Source of the DNA: Corynespora cassiicola
Taxonomy: Eukaryota > Ascomycota > Dothideomycetes > Pleosporales > Corynesporascaceae
Length of the DNA stretch: 64,000 nucleotides
Reading direction: 5' to 3'
NCBI GenBank assembly: GCA_022059125.1
Contig: JAEUWY010000008.1
Location: forward strand, 806,001-870,000
Shown: in pieces, positions 46,043-56,119 of the stretch
Layout of the letters: every line of letters begins with the position of its first letter
Position numbering within the stretch: the first letter of the stretch is position 1
Position numbers and translations under genes: made by a program
The notes under the pieces: generated by a model
What the model was told of the DNA's origin: nothing
The model's database searches: none
What the model saw: the letters and a program-made list of their open reading frames with translations, nothing else

Positions 46043-46831
46043 CTACTAATCAGCTAACGGGCGTGACTAGTCAACCGCGTCGCAGCACACAAGAGTCCGG
46101 GAGGAACGGAGGTGGCGGAGACGCGGGTGTGCTGTGCTGCTCCCAAGGAAATCCAGAGCATTCCAGATGGGTGTGTATATTGTCAGCGGGGAGGGTTAGT
46201 GGCCTGGCGATGGTGGCATCCTGCCCAGCCTACTTTCATTTCAACGCCAAGGCGAGTCCAGAACGAACGCCATCTATTCTCCCTCCCTCCATCGTCTCAT
46301 CGTCGCCTGACACCTTTTGCACCGTCGTCACATTCGTCACCAATATATCGATGCTGCTAGTCGCTTAATGGCCTATAGTCAATTTTTTTTGTCATGTTTC
46401 TGATCGATTCCTCCGATGCTAAGCCTAACCTAATCCAACCTCAGCCCAAAAAAAAACCCCTAATAAATGCAGATACAAGACATGATTACGAGGGATCATC
46501 CCGCTATTGTAGTACATACGGTGTCCCCACCGTTTATTACCGGAGAGGGCCCGATCGATCCAAAGCAAGAACTGACTGACCGACCGATGTGCATAGAAAC
46601 GAGCGAACGAGCGAGGAATCAGCTGCTGGAAATCAAACACGCGTTCGCACGCGGTGGCCTCAAGGCTCAGCCTACCATGTAATCATGTCTTTAACGCCCA
46701 TCGCAATCTCAATGGGATCGCGCACAGAAGGAGAGAGAGAGGGGGGAGATAGGAAAATCCACACCAAAATACCCAGGGGAAAAGACAATTATGTTTTGGC
46801 TCTGGAAAGGGGCCATGACGAGCGAGCGCGT

Positions 46832-49077
46832 TCAGGAACGAAAAGACTTGGAGAGCTTCTCCTCCAACTTCTTCTCCGCCCGAGCCAGCTTTTTGCCCGG
46901 CCCTTTTGTCGAGACTGCAATGGTTTTTCGCGGTGTGTCCTCGTGCGGTATGTAGTCGTAATTGTATCCAGGCGTAACGTCAACAGAAAGCTCCAGAGAT
47001 GCTTCGGGCAAGGCCGAGTGCCACAAAGCTCGCTTTCCCTCCAGGTCTACCTTCTGCGAATTGTCCGAGAGGAAGGTCCCCCTGCCTTTATGTTCTTCAA
47101 CGCTGATCTCATCATCAGTCGAATCCGTTGCTCCAATATGGGGTATCTCTGAAGGTGCAGCAGGCTCAGATAGATCTGGGGATGCGCCATCTCCGAAATC
47201 CTCTAGACCACCCGACTTCGATCGACCCACAAGACGCTCAAGCTGTCGACGCAAATCTTGCCGTTCCAATTTCTTCGCCGACTTGTATTTACCCACCAAG
47301 CTGAAATATTCCAGATCCAGAGCAATGCCGCTGTGTGCAATGATAGGAGGACCAGGCTACATGTTTTGTTTGATTAGTAACTCTGGGGATACTGATTCGC
47401 AGGCTACAGTAAGCAGTCAGTATATGATCATTATATGGCAATATATGGCCCTGGTGGGAACGGTTAGTGTTGAGTACGTACCGGTGAGTTGAGCATGCTC
47501 TGCCGCTTTGACCGGCTCTTCTTAATGTGACTCTTCAGCGCACTCGAATCCAGCGGCTTGAGGAGTTCAAAGCTGCAGAGCAACTCGGACGAAACCGACA
47601 TGACGGCACCCCAATTGTCGAACTCTCCGCAATACTGGTATCGTCAGTAAGAAAAGGAACAGATGGTATGGGGAGTGCTTACGTTGGGCGCAGAAAACAC
47701 AGTGACCAAAATACGGTCGGTGAAGAACTCGTAACCATCCTCCACAACCATGTGCGCCCTGCACACCAAGTCGAAATCATGACGCTGCAAGAATTCCATG
47801 ATGACCTTCTTGCCAAAGCAATAACTGACGCCTCGCTCGTTGGATTCCCAATCATTCTCCATGTCGGCCGGATCACTCCAAAGTAAGTCGTTCAGTAATC
47901 CATAATCGGGAACGTCGGTTGGGCGCGCAATTTGTCGGATGTCGTCCATGTGAGACAGACTGGGCGAAAGGCCGCCATGGACGCAGAAGATCTTTTGCGC
48001 AACAATGGCTGCAATAGGCAGCGTGTTGAAGGTATCCACAAAGGCCTTCCAGACTTTGATGTTGCACCGTCGCTTGCATTCATCATAGAATCCATACACG
48101 CGAGTGACATTGGCGCACTCGTGATTGCCTCGCAATAGGAAGAAGTTCTCGGGGAACTTGAGCTTGTAGCACAAGAGCAACAGGATTGTTTCCAGGCTCT
48201 GCTTTCCGCGGTCTACATAGTCGCCGAGGAACAGGTAATTGGAATTTGGGGGGAAACCGCACATCTCAAACATGCGGATCAAGTCGGTGTACTGGCCGTG
48301 AACATCTCCAACGATCTTCACCGGCGCTGCCAGCTCCAGAAGTGCGGGCTGGTTGAGGAAAACCTCGCGTGCAGCAGAGCATATGGCAAATATCTCTGCA
48401 TTCTTCAAGCACACTGCTTTGGTGACTTTTCCAGCATATGCTGCATCCAACAGACGTGAGATCATGTCGTCCAAGTCCATGGACTTCAATGCACTAATCT
48501 CCATGGGCGAGCCTGCACCATCGTTGGCAGCAGGTGCCTCTGGGAGTCTCGGAATGGGTTGGTCCTTTCTCTGCAAGATCGACTCGCCCGGCTGTGCTGT
48601 GCTCGAGGGAGGGGGAATGCCTGTGGGAGGCACGTCTGAGACGTGGTCGACCTCGCCAGTACGCTGAGCCTTTCCAACAGCATCGTGTCCAGTGCCGACC
48701 GATGCGCCGTGAACGGGTGATGGTGGAGGTTGTGGGCCGTCGGCATCGAGCTTGGCAGCAGTATCAATGGCAGATTCTTGGGCTGATGCTGTTGAACCTC
48801 GACGTGACCTGATGCCGCCTTTGCTGGTACCAGACTTGGCCGAGGCCGCATCAGACCGATCAACGCCATTGACGTCGTTCAGGTTGGCGATGGAATTGCG
48901 CGGGCTGTCAGTCTTGGTGCCTGGAATCTTGGAACGGATGGTATTGCGCAACGAGCGGGAGGATTCTTTGGTGTCAGAGCGGTCAAATGAGCGGTAGTTC
49001 TCGCGCTCGAGGGGGAGGCCGTCGACAGTCGGCTTCTCCCCTTTGTCTTTCTTGCTGCTGGATTGTTGGTTGCCCAT
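46832..49077 (-). CDS. PPZ1: Ser/Thr protein phosphatase of the PPZ type with extended C-terminus
   Basis: Three exons (49077-47683, 47634-47482, 47356-46832) give 690 residues. Introns are 48 bases (GTAAGC to ACCAG) and 125 bases (GTACGT to ATGTAG), both phase 0. MGNQQSS at the start fits N-myristoylation, as in Ppz proteins. Residues 2-195 are Ser-rich and disordered. The PP1-like catalytic domain (about 200-500) has GDVHGQ (257-262), GDYVDRG (285-291), RGNHE (316-320) and HGG (367-369), the metal and phosphate ligands of PPP phosphatases. Ppz enzymes regulate monovalent cation transport and cell integrity from the plasma membrane. The catalytic part ends with [18 protein letters not shown], where the family normally stops. 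The last exon adds 174 residues (517-690), mostly charged, ending in a Lys/Glu helix. Reading through intron 2 instead gives a normal-length protein after only a few residues. Confidence 0.88.
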
Positions 49078-49113
49078 GGTGGTGGCGGATGCGGCGGGGC
49101 GAACGGCGGAGGC

Positions 49114-49144
<31 letters not shown>

Positions 49145-51005
49145 GCAGTATAAAGTAGAGTAGTATATGTATGAGGAGATGGGAAGCGGGCGGGGTTAAG
49201 CAAGTGGCAGCGCCGCGGGCTGCGCAGGATCGATGGCGGCGATAACGTATGTCCCTTCCGAGCCGGAGGCCTCTACACGTCCACAGCAGTCACGGTCCCT
49301 CGAGGCAGTGTACGGGTTGCAGGCGGTGATGTGTATGGAGTGCACTGGCGTGTTAGGGAGGCCGGTACAGGCGCGAGAGGAAGGCAAGAAAGCTGGCCTC
49401 GGTGGGCGCTGTCGCTATCTGCGTTGCTGGGCTCTGGCAGCGCCAGGCGCGCAAGGGCGTGGGTGGAGAGGCCTCGGGCGTGGAGTCGTGGTGTCGTCGT
49501 CGTCGAGCCAGAGCGACAGACTCTCGCGGCGAGTGGTGATGGGAGGCAGGCCTACGGGCAGAGGGCGATCATGGGCTGCTTCGGGGAGGGCGGTCGGTTC
49601 GGTGGTGGACTGCTGGCGGTGGCCTGGGGGGATTGGTGGTCGCGGCCGCAGTGGTGAGTTCGAGCTCTCGAGCAAGCGGGAGGGCAGGGCAGGGCGGGGA
49701 CACACAGCTAACGACGTGGGCTGTGATGGCCGCAGGCCTTAGTAAGAGGCTGGGTGCTACAGAGGGTCCAACCGGCGGCGACCGGTGAATGGGAAAGTTT
49801 CTGGCGGCGACGACGATTGGGGCGGTGGCAGCGGGCGATCACAAGCTAACGGGCGTTCACAGCAGCTCGCGGGCAGCACTACGCAATGGCAATGCAATGG
49901 CAGGCGAGGCGGGGGCGCGGGCGCAGCTGGCGGGCGGGCGCAGGCTGATGGCAGTCGAGAGGACGGGCTGGTGGGGGATGGGGGAGCTGGTGGAAGAACG
50001 GCAAGACGAGGGCGGCGTGGAGGTGGACAGGTGCAGCACGACGGTGTTCCGGTGACGGTTACTGGGGTTGCTGGCAGGCGCGAGGATGCTATCATTTGCT
50101 CACGGCTCAGGCGAAGAGCCGCCAAGGCTGCCTAACAAGGCCCCATTGCGTTGGGTCCCCCAGCCCAGGCCGCCGACATGGAGAGCACAAAGCCTCACCG
50201 TGTAGACTCCCTCCACGTACGCGCCCTCAGGCCCGGCCTCACGCTGCAGTCAGCACGCTGCTGCAGTCCCGTCGGCATGCCGCCAGCACAGCCGCCCATC
50301 GCCCTCCAGCGCCCGCTCTCGCACCTCTCGCACCTCTCGCACCCTGCCCTGCAGTCACGCGCCGCCGCCCGCCAGCCGAGCACCCGCCTCAGCCTCCATC
50401 TTGTCCCCGAACCCGACAGTCGACATCATACATGCCGGCTGCCGACCCTACCGCTCGACACAGACTCCTGTGTGATCAGACGCGCTTGATCAGCTTGCTT
50501 TTTCCTGAATTTCTCCCGTCTGGTCCCCTTCAAACGGCGCCACCGCTCCTGCACGTCTCACTTTTGCTCCGCGCCCGTAACAATGTCGCGCAGAGTCGAG
50601 CAGGAAAAAAAAAACCTCGTCCCTATCTTGGACAGGCGCCCTTGAGGCATTTGCTTCTGCTGCCCAACCTGCCCAGTCTAGCCCTCCAGCACGGCTCTGA
50701 AATGCCGCGTACCTGCAGCGCCCCTCGCACGTCACGGGGACAGCTGCCACAACAGACGACCACGCGTTGATGCCATTGGCATCGCGCTGCGAGTGCACTG
50801 ACTGGTGGTCGACCTCTCGCCAGCTGCTAAGACGTCCAAGCCATGGCGCCAAGCGCATTTCCGACGACGAGGGCTTGGGAGACCCTAAACCGGGTAGGGT
50901 AACGCTCTCCAGCTGTTTCCATTGGTGAGTGCCGCGGACTACATATTGGCCCTCTATGCACGAAACCTCTGAGTGCAGACTTCATTCTTACACGGTAACC
51001 TACAT
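49078..51005. other. intergenic, GC-rich, no gene
   Basis: About 1.9 kb upstream of the phosphatase gene and downstream of the aldehyde dehydrogenase gene. It holds the GGC/AGC repeat and many GC-driven frames without protein character. The part next to 49077 is the phosphatase leader and promoter. Confidence 0.55.
49111..49149. repeat. GGC(10)-AGC(3) trinucleotide repeat in phosphatase leader
   Basis: Ten GGC units followed by three AGC units lie 34-72 bases upstream of the phosphatase ATG (they read as GCC/GCT on the sense strand). The stretch is in frame with the ATG and without a stop, so it would read as polyalanine, but no upstream ATG precedes it. Confidence 0.9.
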
Positions 51006-52768
51006 CTACAACTTGGTGCCGAGGTTGACGTGGACGGCCTTTTTGTTCGTATACGCCTCTAGTCCCGCCTCGCCCAGCTCCCGCCCGATCCCGCTCTGCT
51101 TGACCCCGCCAAAAGGCACGCGAATGTCCGAGTCGTTGCTCGAGTTGATCCATACCATGCCTGCCTCAATGTTCCTTGCCAGCCGGTGGCCCTTGGTGAT
51201 GTCCTGAGTGAAGACGGCTGCACCGAGGCCATATGTCGAGTCGTTGGCTCGCTCGACTGCCTCCTCTTCCGTCTTGAAAGAGCTGATGACCACGAACGGG
51301 CCAAACACTTCTTCGCGGTAGATCTTCATGCTGTCCTTGACGTCCTTGAAGATTGTGGGCGCGATGAAGAAGCCCTTCCCGCCCACGTCCTTGAACGCCT
51401 CCCCTCCTGCCACCAGGGTGGCACCCTCAGACTTGCCAGAGTCAATGTAGGAGAGCACCCTTTCGTACTGTGCCTTGGTGACCTGCGGACCCTGGAATGT
51501 CTCGTCCTTGAACGGGTCGCCCACGACCGAAGTCTGTGACACGTACTCTTTGAATCCCGCCACAAACTTGTCGTACACGCCCTCCTGGACCAAGATGCGG
51601 GAGGTTGCTGTGCATACCTGCCCCTGGTTGTACACTGCCGCATGATCAGCTTCCACGCGTCCGAAGACCCAAGGGGGGTGCATCACTTACTGATACCGAC
51701 ATGTGCCCACTTGATCGCCTGGTCGAGATCTGCATCATCAAACACCAACAGCGGGCTCTTTCCACCCGTCTCCAAGGTGATGTTCTTCATGTTTATCGCA
51801 GCCATCTTCATGATTTCTTTTCCCGTCGCCGTGGACCCCGTAAAGGCAATCTTGTCCACATCGAGATGCTGAGCCAGAGCAGCTCCAGCCTTTCGGCCTT
51901 CGCCATTGAGGATGTTAATCACGCCCGGAGGGAAGCCAGCCTCCTTGACAAGTGAGGCGAGATAAAGAATGGACAGTGGCGTCTGCTCAGCCGCCTTCAT
52001 GACGATAGTGTTGCCGGTGCACAGAGCGGGACCAAGCTTCCATGCCGCCATGGCCAGAGGGAAGTTCCACGGGATGATTTGGGCACAGACTCCGATCGGC
52101 TCCCGAATGGTGTACGCAAGCTTTGCGGGGGAGGTGTCAATGACTTGGCCGTGGATCTTGTTTGCGTAGCCGGCGTAGTATTTGATGGTGCCAATGACCT
52201 CACCGAGGTCATCGTTGTACGCAACAGAGTAGGGCTTGCCGTTGTCCCAAGTCTCAATGGTCGCCAATGTCTCCCTGTGCTGCTCGATGATCTCTGCAAA
52301 CTTGTACAGAATGTCTCCACGAGCCGTTGAGTCCAAATCGCGCCATGATGGGTCCTTGAAAGCCTTGCGTGCGGCCGCAACGGCGGCGTCCACGTCCTCC
52401 GGTCCTGCTGCATAAACGGATGCAATCTCGGATTCGTTTCTGCCAGCCTATCAGCATCTAGTGTCTCTCCTCTCACACGGGACGGCCTACCCGGGGTTGA
52501 TGGAAGCAATGGTCTCGCCGGATTTGGACTTTACAAATTCATTGTTAATAAAAAGGCCCCTGGGCTGCTTGTACTTGCGGCCGTTGGGGGCAGTGAGCTC
52601 GACAAAGAGGTCAGACATGGCTGAATGGTTACTGAGGGGCCTGGCAAAAGCAAAAGCCGAGGGTCTGGGAGCTCTCGGGAAGAGGTGGTGGTTCCGCAAA
52701 GGGAGCTTGGGCAGAGAGCGAGGGCGAGCCGGAGCTCTTAAAAGAAAGCGGGCGCAAAGAGTGGACAT
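51006..52768 (-). CDS. NAD(P)-dependent aldehyde dehydrogenase with mitochondrial leader
   Basis: Three exons (52768-52491, 52439-51691, 51634-51006) give 551 residues. Introns are 51 bases (GTAGGC to GGCAG) and 56 bases (GTAAGT to CGGCAG), in phase. It oxidises aldehydes to acids. The general-base Glu is in LETGGKS (Glu316) and the catalytic Cys in NQGQVC (Cys350), 34 residues apart as in canonical enzymes; PWNFPL and FTGST mark the cofactor site. The first 50 residues are Arg/Pro/Ala-rich without acidic residues (RFLLRAPARPRSLP..), a typical mitochondrial presequence. A second in-frame ATG (52618, MSDLFVELTAP) would give a 501-residue cytosolic form of normal length. It is close to the fungal AldA/Ald4-6 group; the exact subclass is not settled. 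Confidence 0.92.
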
Positions 52769-53367
52769 CTCTCTCGGCACGAGAAGGGACTGGCTTACGA
52801 TATCAAATCTGCAGGCCAGGACTTGCAGAGTGGGAGACTGCTCCAAATGGTCGCTGACCCCGCGATGTCGTTTCGCATGACGCCGACGCCAACGCCAGCC
52901 TGCTTTGATAGCTTATCCAACGCGTATACTTGCCTCTTTGGGACGTGCCTGTGTTGACTTTTGGCCGTGCCTCCCCGTACCCACTGCTCAGCGCGTTTTG
53001 CACCAACGGCGTTTGTCGCAGTGGGAGTCGTTCACGACTAACACGAGGACATGCCCGAGGACTACTGGGTGGAGAATGGCCCGGCGTCATGGATGAACCT
53101 GCAGTGGTCCATGGGCGGAGCTGCAGCTACCCCGCCATTGCAATTTGCAGCCCAGCCAAACCCACCTCTCCATTCCTCACCAACGGCGCGGCCGCCACGA
53201 TAGCAAAACACATCTCGTACCCCACACAAATATAATTTTTACGTCAAACTCTAGGCATCTTCCTCTGCTCACGAGCACCACCACTGCCATTGCCGCGCAC
53301 CACCCGCCCTCCACCGGCGCAACGACTCTTGCCCACACCCACACCCACGCCCAACGCGTCTCATACC
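52769..53367. other. divergent promoter region
   Basis: 599 bases separate the aldehyde dehydrogenase (-) and N-terminal methyltransferase (+) genes. Both promoters must lie here. No box stands out. Confidence 0.6.
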
Positions 53368-54192
53368 ATGTCCGTCGACATGAGCGCTGATCCGCCCTTC
53401 CTTGGCTCCTCCGCCCCCGACGCCTCTATCAATCACAATCAAGCGCTCGAGTACTGGAACTCGGTGTCTTCGGACGTCAATGGCATGCTCGGCGGCTACC
53501 CGCAGACCTCGCGCATCGACCTCCAGGGCTCCTCCAACTTCCTCACCAAGCTCCGCCGCTCGAGAACCAACCCCAAGGGCCCGCTGCCCCCGCTAAATCG
53601 CGTCGCCGACTGCGGAGCCGGCATCGGCCGCATAACAAAGGGCTTGCTCATGGGCGTTAGCAGGCGCGTCGATGTTGTAGAGCCGGTCAAGAAGTTCACG
53701 GACGAGTTGGTTGCGTCGCTGGGGAACGGGGAGTATTGCGGGGATGGAGAGCCTGCGGTCGAGGGTAAAGGTCAGGTCGGCGATGTCGTGAATGAAGGGC
53801 TGCAGGACTGGGTTCCGGAGCCGGGGGCGTACGATCTCATTTGGAATCAGTGGTGTCTGGGGCATTTGACGGACGCGCAGCTGGTCGTCTACTTGCAGCG
53901 CTGCAAGGAAGGGCTTGTTCGGCCATCGAGCCCTGAGGGTCAAGGTGAGGAGGGTGCTGAGACCAGTACGCAGGTCAAGAGCTCGTCGTGGATCGTGGTC
54001 AAGGAGAATCTGTCGACGGATTTCAGGAATAGGGATATCTATGACGAGGAAGACTCGAGCGTCACGCGGTCGGACGAGAAGTTTCGGCAGCTGTTCAAGG
54101 AGGCTGGGCTCAAGATTGTGGCAACGGAATTGCAGAGGGGGTTCCCCAAGGAGCTGTTTCCTGTCAGGATATATGCGCTCAAGCCTGAGTAG
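53368..54192 (+). CDS. TAE1: alpha-N-terminal protein methyltransferase (NTMT1/Tae1 family)
   Basis: An intronless frame of 274 residues starts at an ATG (MSVDMSADPPF) after a CAC-rich leader. The class I methyltransferase motif I is VADCGAGIGRITKGLL (79-94), followed by acidic motif II RRVDVVEPVKKFTDEL and the family-specific substrate and post-motif region YDLIWNQWCLGHLTD and SSWIVVKENLS. Family enzymes add methyl groups from SAM to the alpha-amino group of proteins beginning (after Met removal) with X-Pro-Lys/Arg, such as ribosomal proteins uL11 and uS12/eL40 in yeast. An insertion of about 20 residues (EGQGEEGAETSTQ) in the middle is longer than in typical homologues. Expected in cytosol and nucleus. 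Confidence 0.92.
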   Translation: MSVDMSADPPFLGSSAPDASINHNQALEYWNSVSSDVNGMLGGYPQTSRIDLQGSSNFLTKLRRSRTNPKGPLPPLNRVADCGAGIGRITKGLLMGVSRRVDVVEPVKKFTDELVASLGNGEYCGDGEPAVEGKGQVGDVVNEGLQDWVPEPGAYDLIWNQWCLGHLTDAQLVVYLQRCKEGLVRPSSPEGQGEEGAETSTQVKSSSWIVVKENLSTDFRNRDIYDEEDSSVTRSDEKFRQLFKEAGLKIVATELQRGFPKELFPVRIYALKPE

Positions 54193-54450
54193 CGAGGGCC
54201 ACAAAGAGTGAATGGTATGGTTGGATATAGACTGGTCACGGGCGGGCGTATGGAAAAGGGAGCAAGCGAGGATACCCCATGTAAAACAATAGACATTCTT
54301 ATTGCAAGCCAGCCTCTTTTCGATTAAGACGAGATGCGGATCCCGTCAAAAATGTACCATGTTTCCGTATCAAACCAAACCTCCCATTAACGCCTCGCTG
54401 ATGCATATTCAATCCACCCACAAACCAGTCTCGAGTCGCAGAGGAATCTC

Positions 54451-55463
54451 CTAGGCCCCTACCGGGCGTTCAGCCATACCCGTGCTCATGAACTTGTGCA
54501 CAGCACCAAGCGGCATGATGGGCAGTTTCGCCGCCGCCGCCGCAGCAGCACCATCTCCCTTCTGCTCACCCCCAATCACATCCTCCATCTCCTCATCTTC
54601 GTCCTCATCCTCATCATCTCCCTCCTCAGCCTCTTGCTTGTACATGGCCACAAACCTCTGCACACGCTCATTCGCCACCCCCGCCGCCGCACTCCACAAC
54701 TCGGCCAGCTCATCCTCATCCAAACTCCCCACCTTCCTCTTCACCTCCGCCCCCTCCTCATCCTCATCATCACCAGCAGCAGCAGCATCCTTGGCCTTGA
54801 GATCCGGGACGTCCCACTCGGGCGGCACGTTGCAAAACTCGCGCGCCTTCGCGAGGCGCTGATTGATCCAGTCCTCGGACGAAGGCTCGAGCTTCTTACG
54901 GAGGAGCGTCGAGGCGAGGCCGGCCATGGGGGGTTGCTCGAGCGGGAAAGGGGGGATGGGGTAGGGGTGGAGGGAGGCAAGGTCCTGGGTGTGGGATTCG
55001 GGGCCGGAGAGGGTGGGTTGGTCGGGGCCGTTGATGTAGGTAAAGATTGTGTTGATTTGGTTGGTGATTAGGGTGTGGTGGCGCATTAGGTCGGTCCTGG
55101 GGTGGGGGTTAGGGAGGGGTGTGAGAGAGGGGATGGGAGGGGTTTCATTTTCTTTGGGAAGAAGTGGGATTGGGAGGGTGAAGGTGGAGTTGAGATTGGG
55201 AGGGAGGAATAGAATGAGCGGAGAGATGGAAATGAGGAATGAGGAATATTTGATATATGAGAGAGAATATGATAAGAAACCGATATCAAAAGAGATGTTG
55301 ACTTTGAATGAACGGCTTACCACTCTGGAGGCGCAGTCGGGTTGTGTGACATCTCTCTCATGAGGTTCTCAATGTTGTACAGTGTCGGCATGAAGCGCGT
55401 GCGCAAGGCCTCTACCACCGCCATCTCCTTCGGCCCAGGCTTCCCATGCTGATTCTGATTCAT
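54451..55463 (-). CDS. MED8: Mediator complex subunit 8
   Basis: Two exons (55463-55321 and 55096-54451) give 262 residues. The 224-base intron (GTAAGC to CCCAG) splits a Trp codon (PPE-W-TDLMRHH). Visible Med8 features are an N-terminal helix (ALRTRFMPTLYNIENLM), a second helix (LMRHHTLITNQINTIFTYI), a Pro-rich middle with LHPYPIPPFPLE, and the conserved LLRKKLEPSSEDWI followed by REFCN. Med8 belongs to the Mediator head module and contacts Med18/Med20 and TBP. The C-terminal third is lineage-specific: an acidic tract (EEGDDEDEDEDEEMED) and a short polyalanine run. It is convergent with the methyltransferase gene, 258 bases apart. The start is the ATG of MNQNQHG; a longer in-frame upstream stretch has no ATG. 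Confidence 0.88.
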
Positions 55464-56119
55464 GATCGGTGCCAAATGCCGAATTACTTTGCAGCTTTTT
55501 GGCACTAAGAAGGAGTGCTATGAGGTTGAAGTCGGTTTGTCGTTGAGAGCAGGCGGAAGGTTATTGGTTTGAAAGAGCTGCCCGCTCCGAATCCAGTCTG
55601 TGTCTTGGTCCGTGCCCCAACGGCGACATCCAAGGTCGCCCAAAACTGACAATCAAGGCTCTCACTCTCGAATGATATCTTATTGAAACTTTCTAGGTCA
55701 AATTATTCTCGCATCTATGATAAAAAATATTTGTCTAGACCCTCCTGACGCTTGAGGCGATTGGTCAGAAGCACTACACCTCACTGCTGCACCTCAGTAC
55801 AATTCAAGATAGTGGGTTGAATAGGTAGGATGAGTAGTATTTATCTAGACGCATATCGCTTATTTTACATTTTTCTCACTTGGGTACCAACAGATGCTTT
55901 CCATCTAAACCCTGAGATCAGGCAGGTGCGACTGTTCTAGCTGCCTAGTCATTCTGCAACAGCACATGGTGACCCAAGCGCAGTTTGTTCGAGATTACTT
56001 ATATGCTACCTATACTCCCTGTCCTTCTAAAGATCCGATGGTGGTTACTTCAAATACTTAAAGGCCCCAAATTATATCATACACCAGGTTCCACACCCCA
56101 TCTCAACACAACATATACC
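55464..56119. other. divergent promoter region, AT-richer
   Basis: About 650 bases between Med8 (-) and the F-box-like gene (+). No coding frame is seen except an in-frame extension of the downstream gene to 56003, discussed there. Confidence 0.6.

Larger units (their letters stand above)
40687..46831. other. long gene-free interval
   Basis: About 6.1 kb between the carbonic anhydrase and phosphatase genes. The left 1 kb is the carbonic anhydrase upstream region. From about 41.1 to 45.7 kb the sequence is GC-rich and C/T-tract-rich, with long but mutually overlapping frames rich in Arg, Pro, Ser and Cys that carry no motif (for example 43436-44032 -, 43956-44555 -, 44723-45520 +). The motif atgtttcccaagag occurs twice (near 43920 and 44113). 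I see no tRNA, transposon or convincing exon. It could be a long regulatory region or a non-coding RNA locus; neither is demonstrated. Confidence 0.5.
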
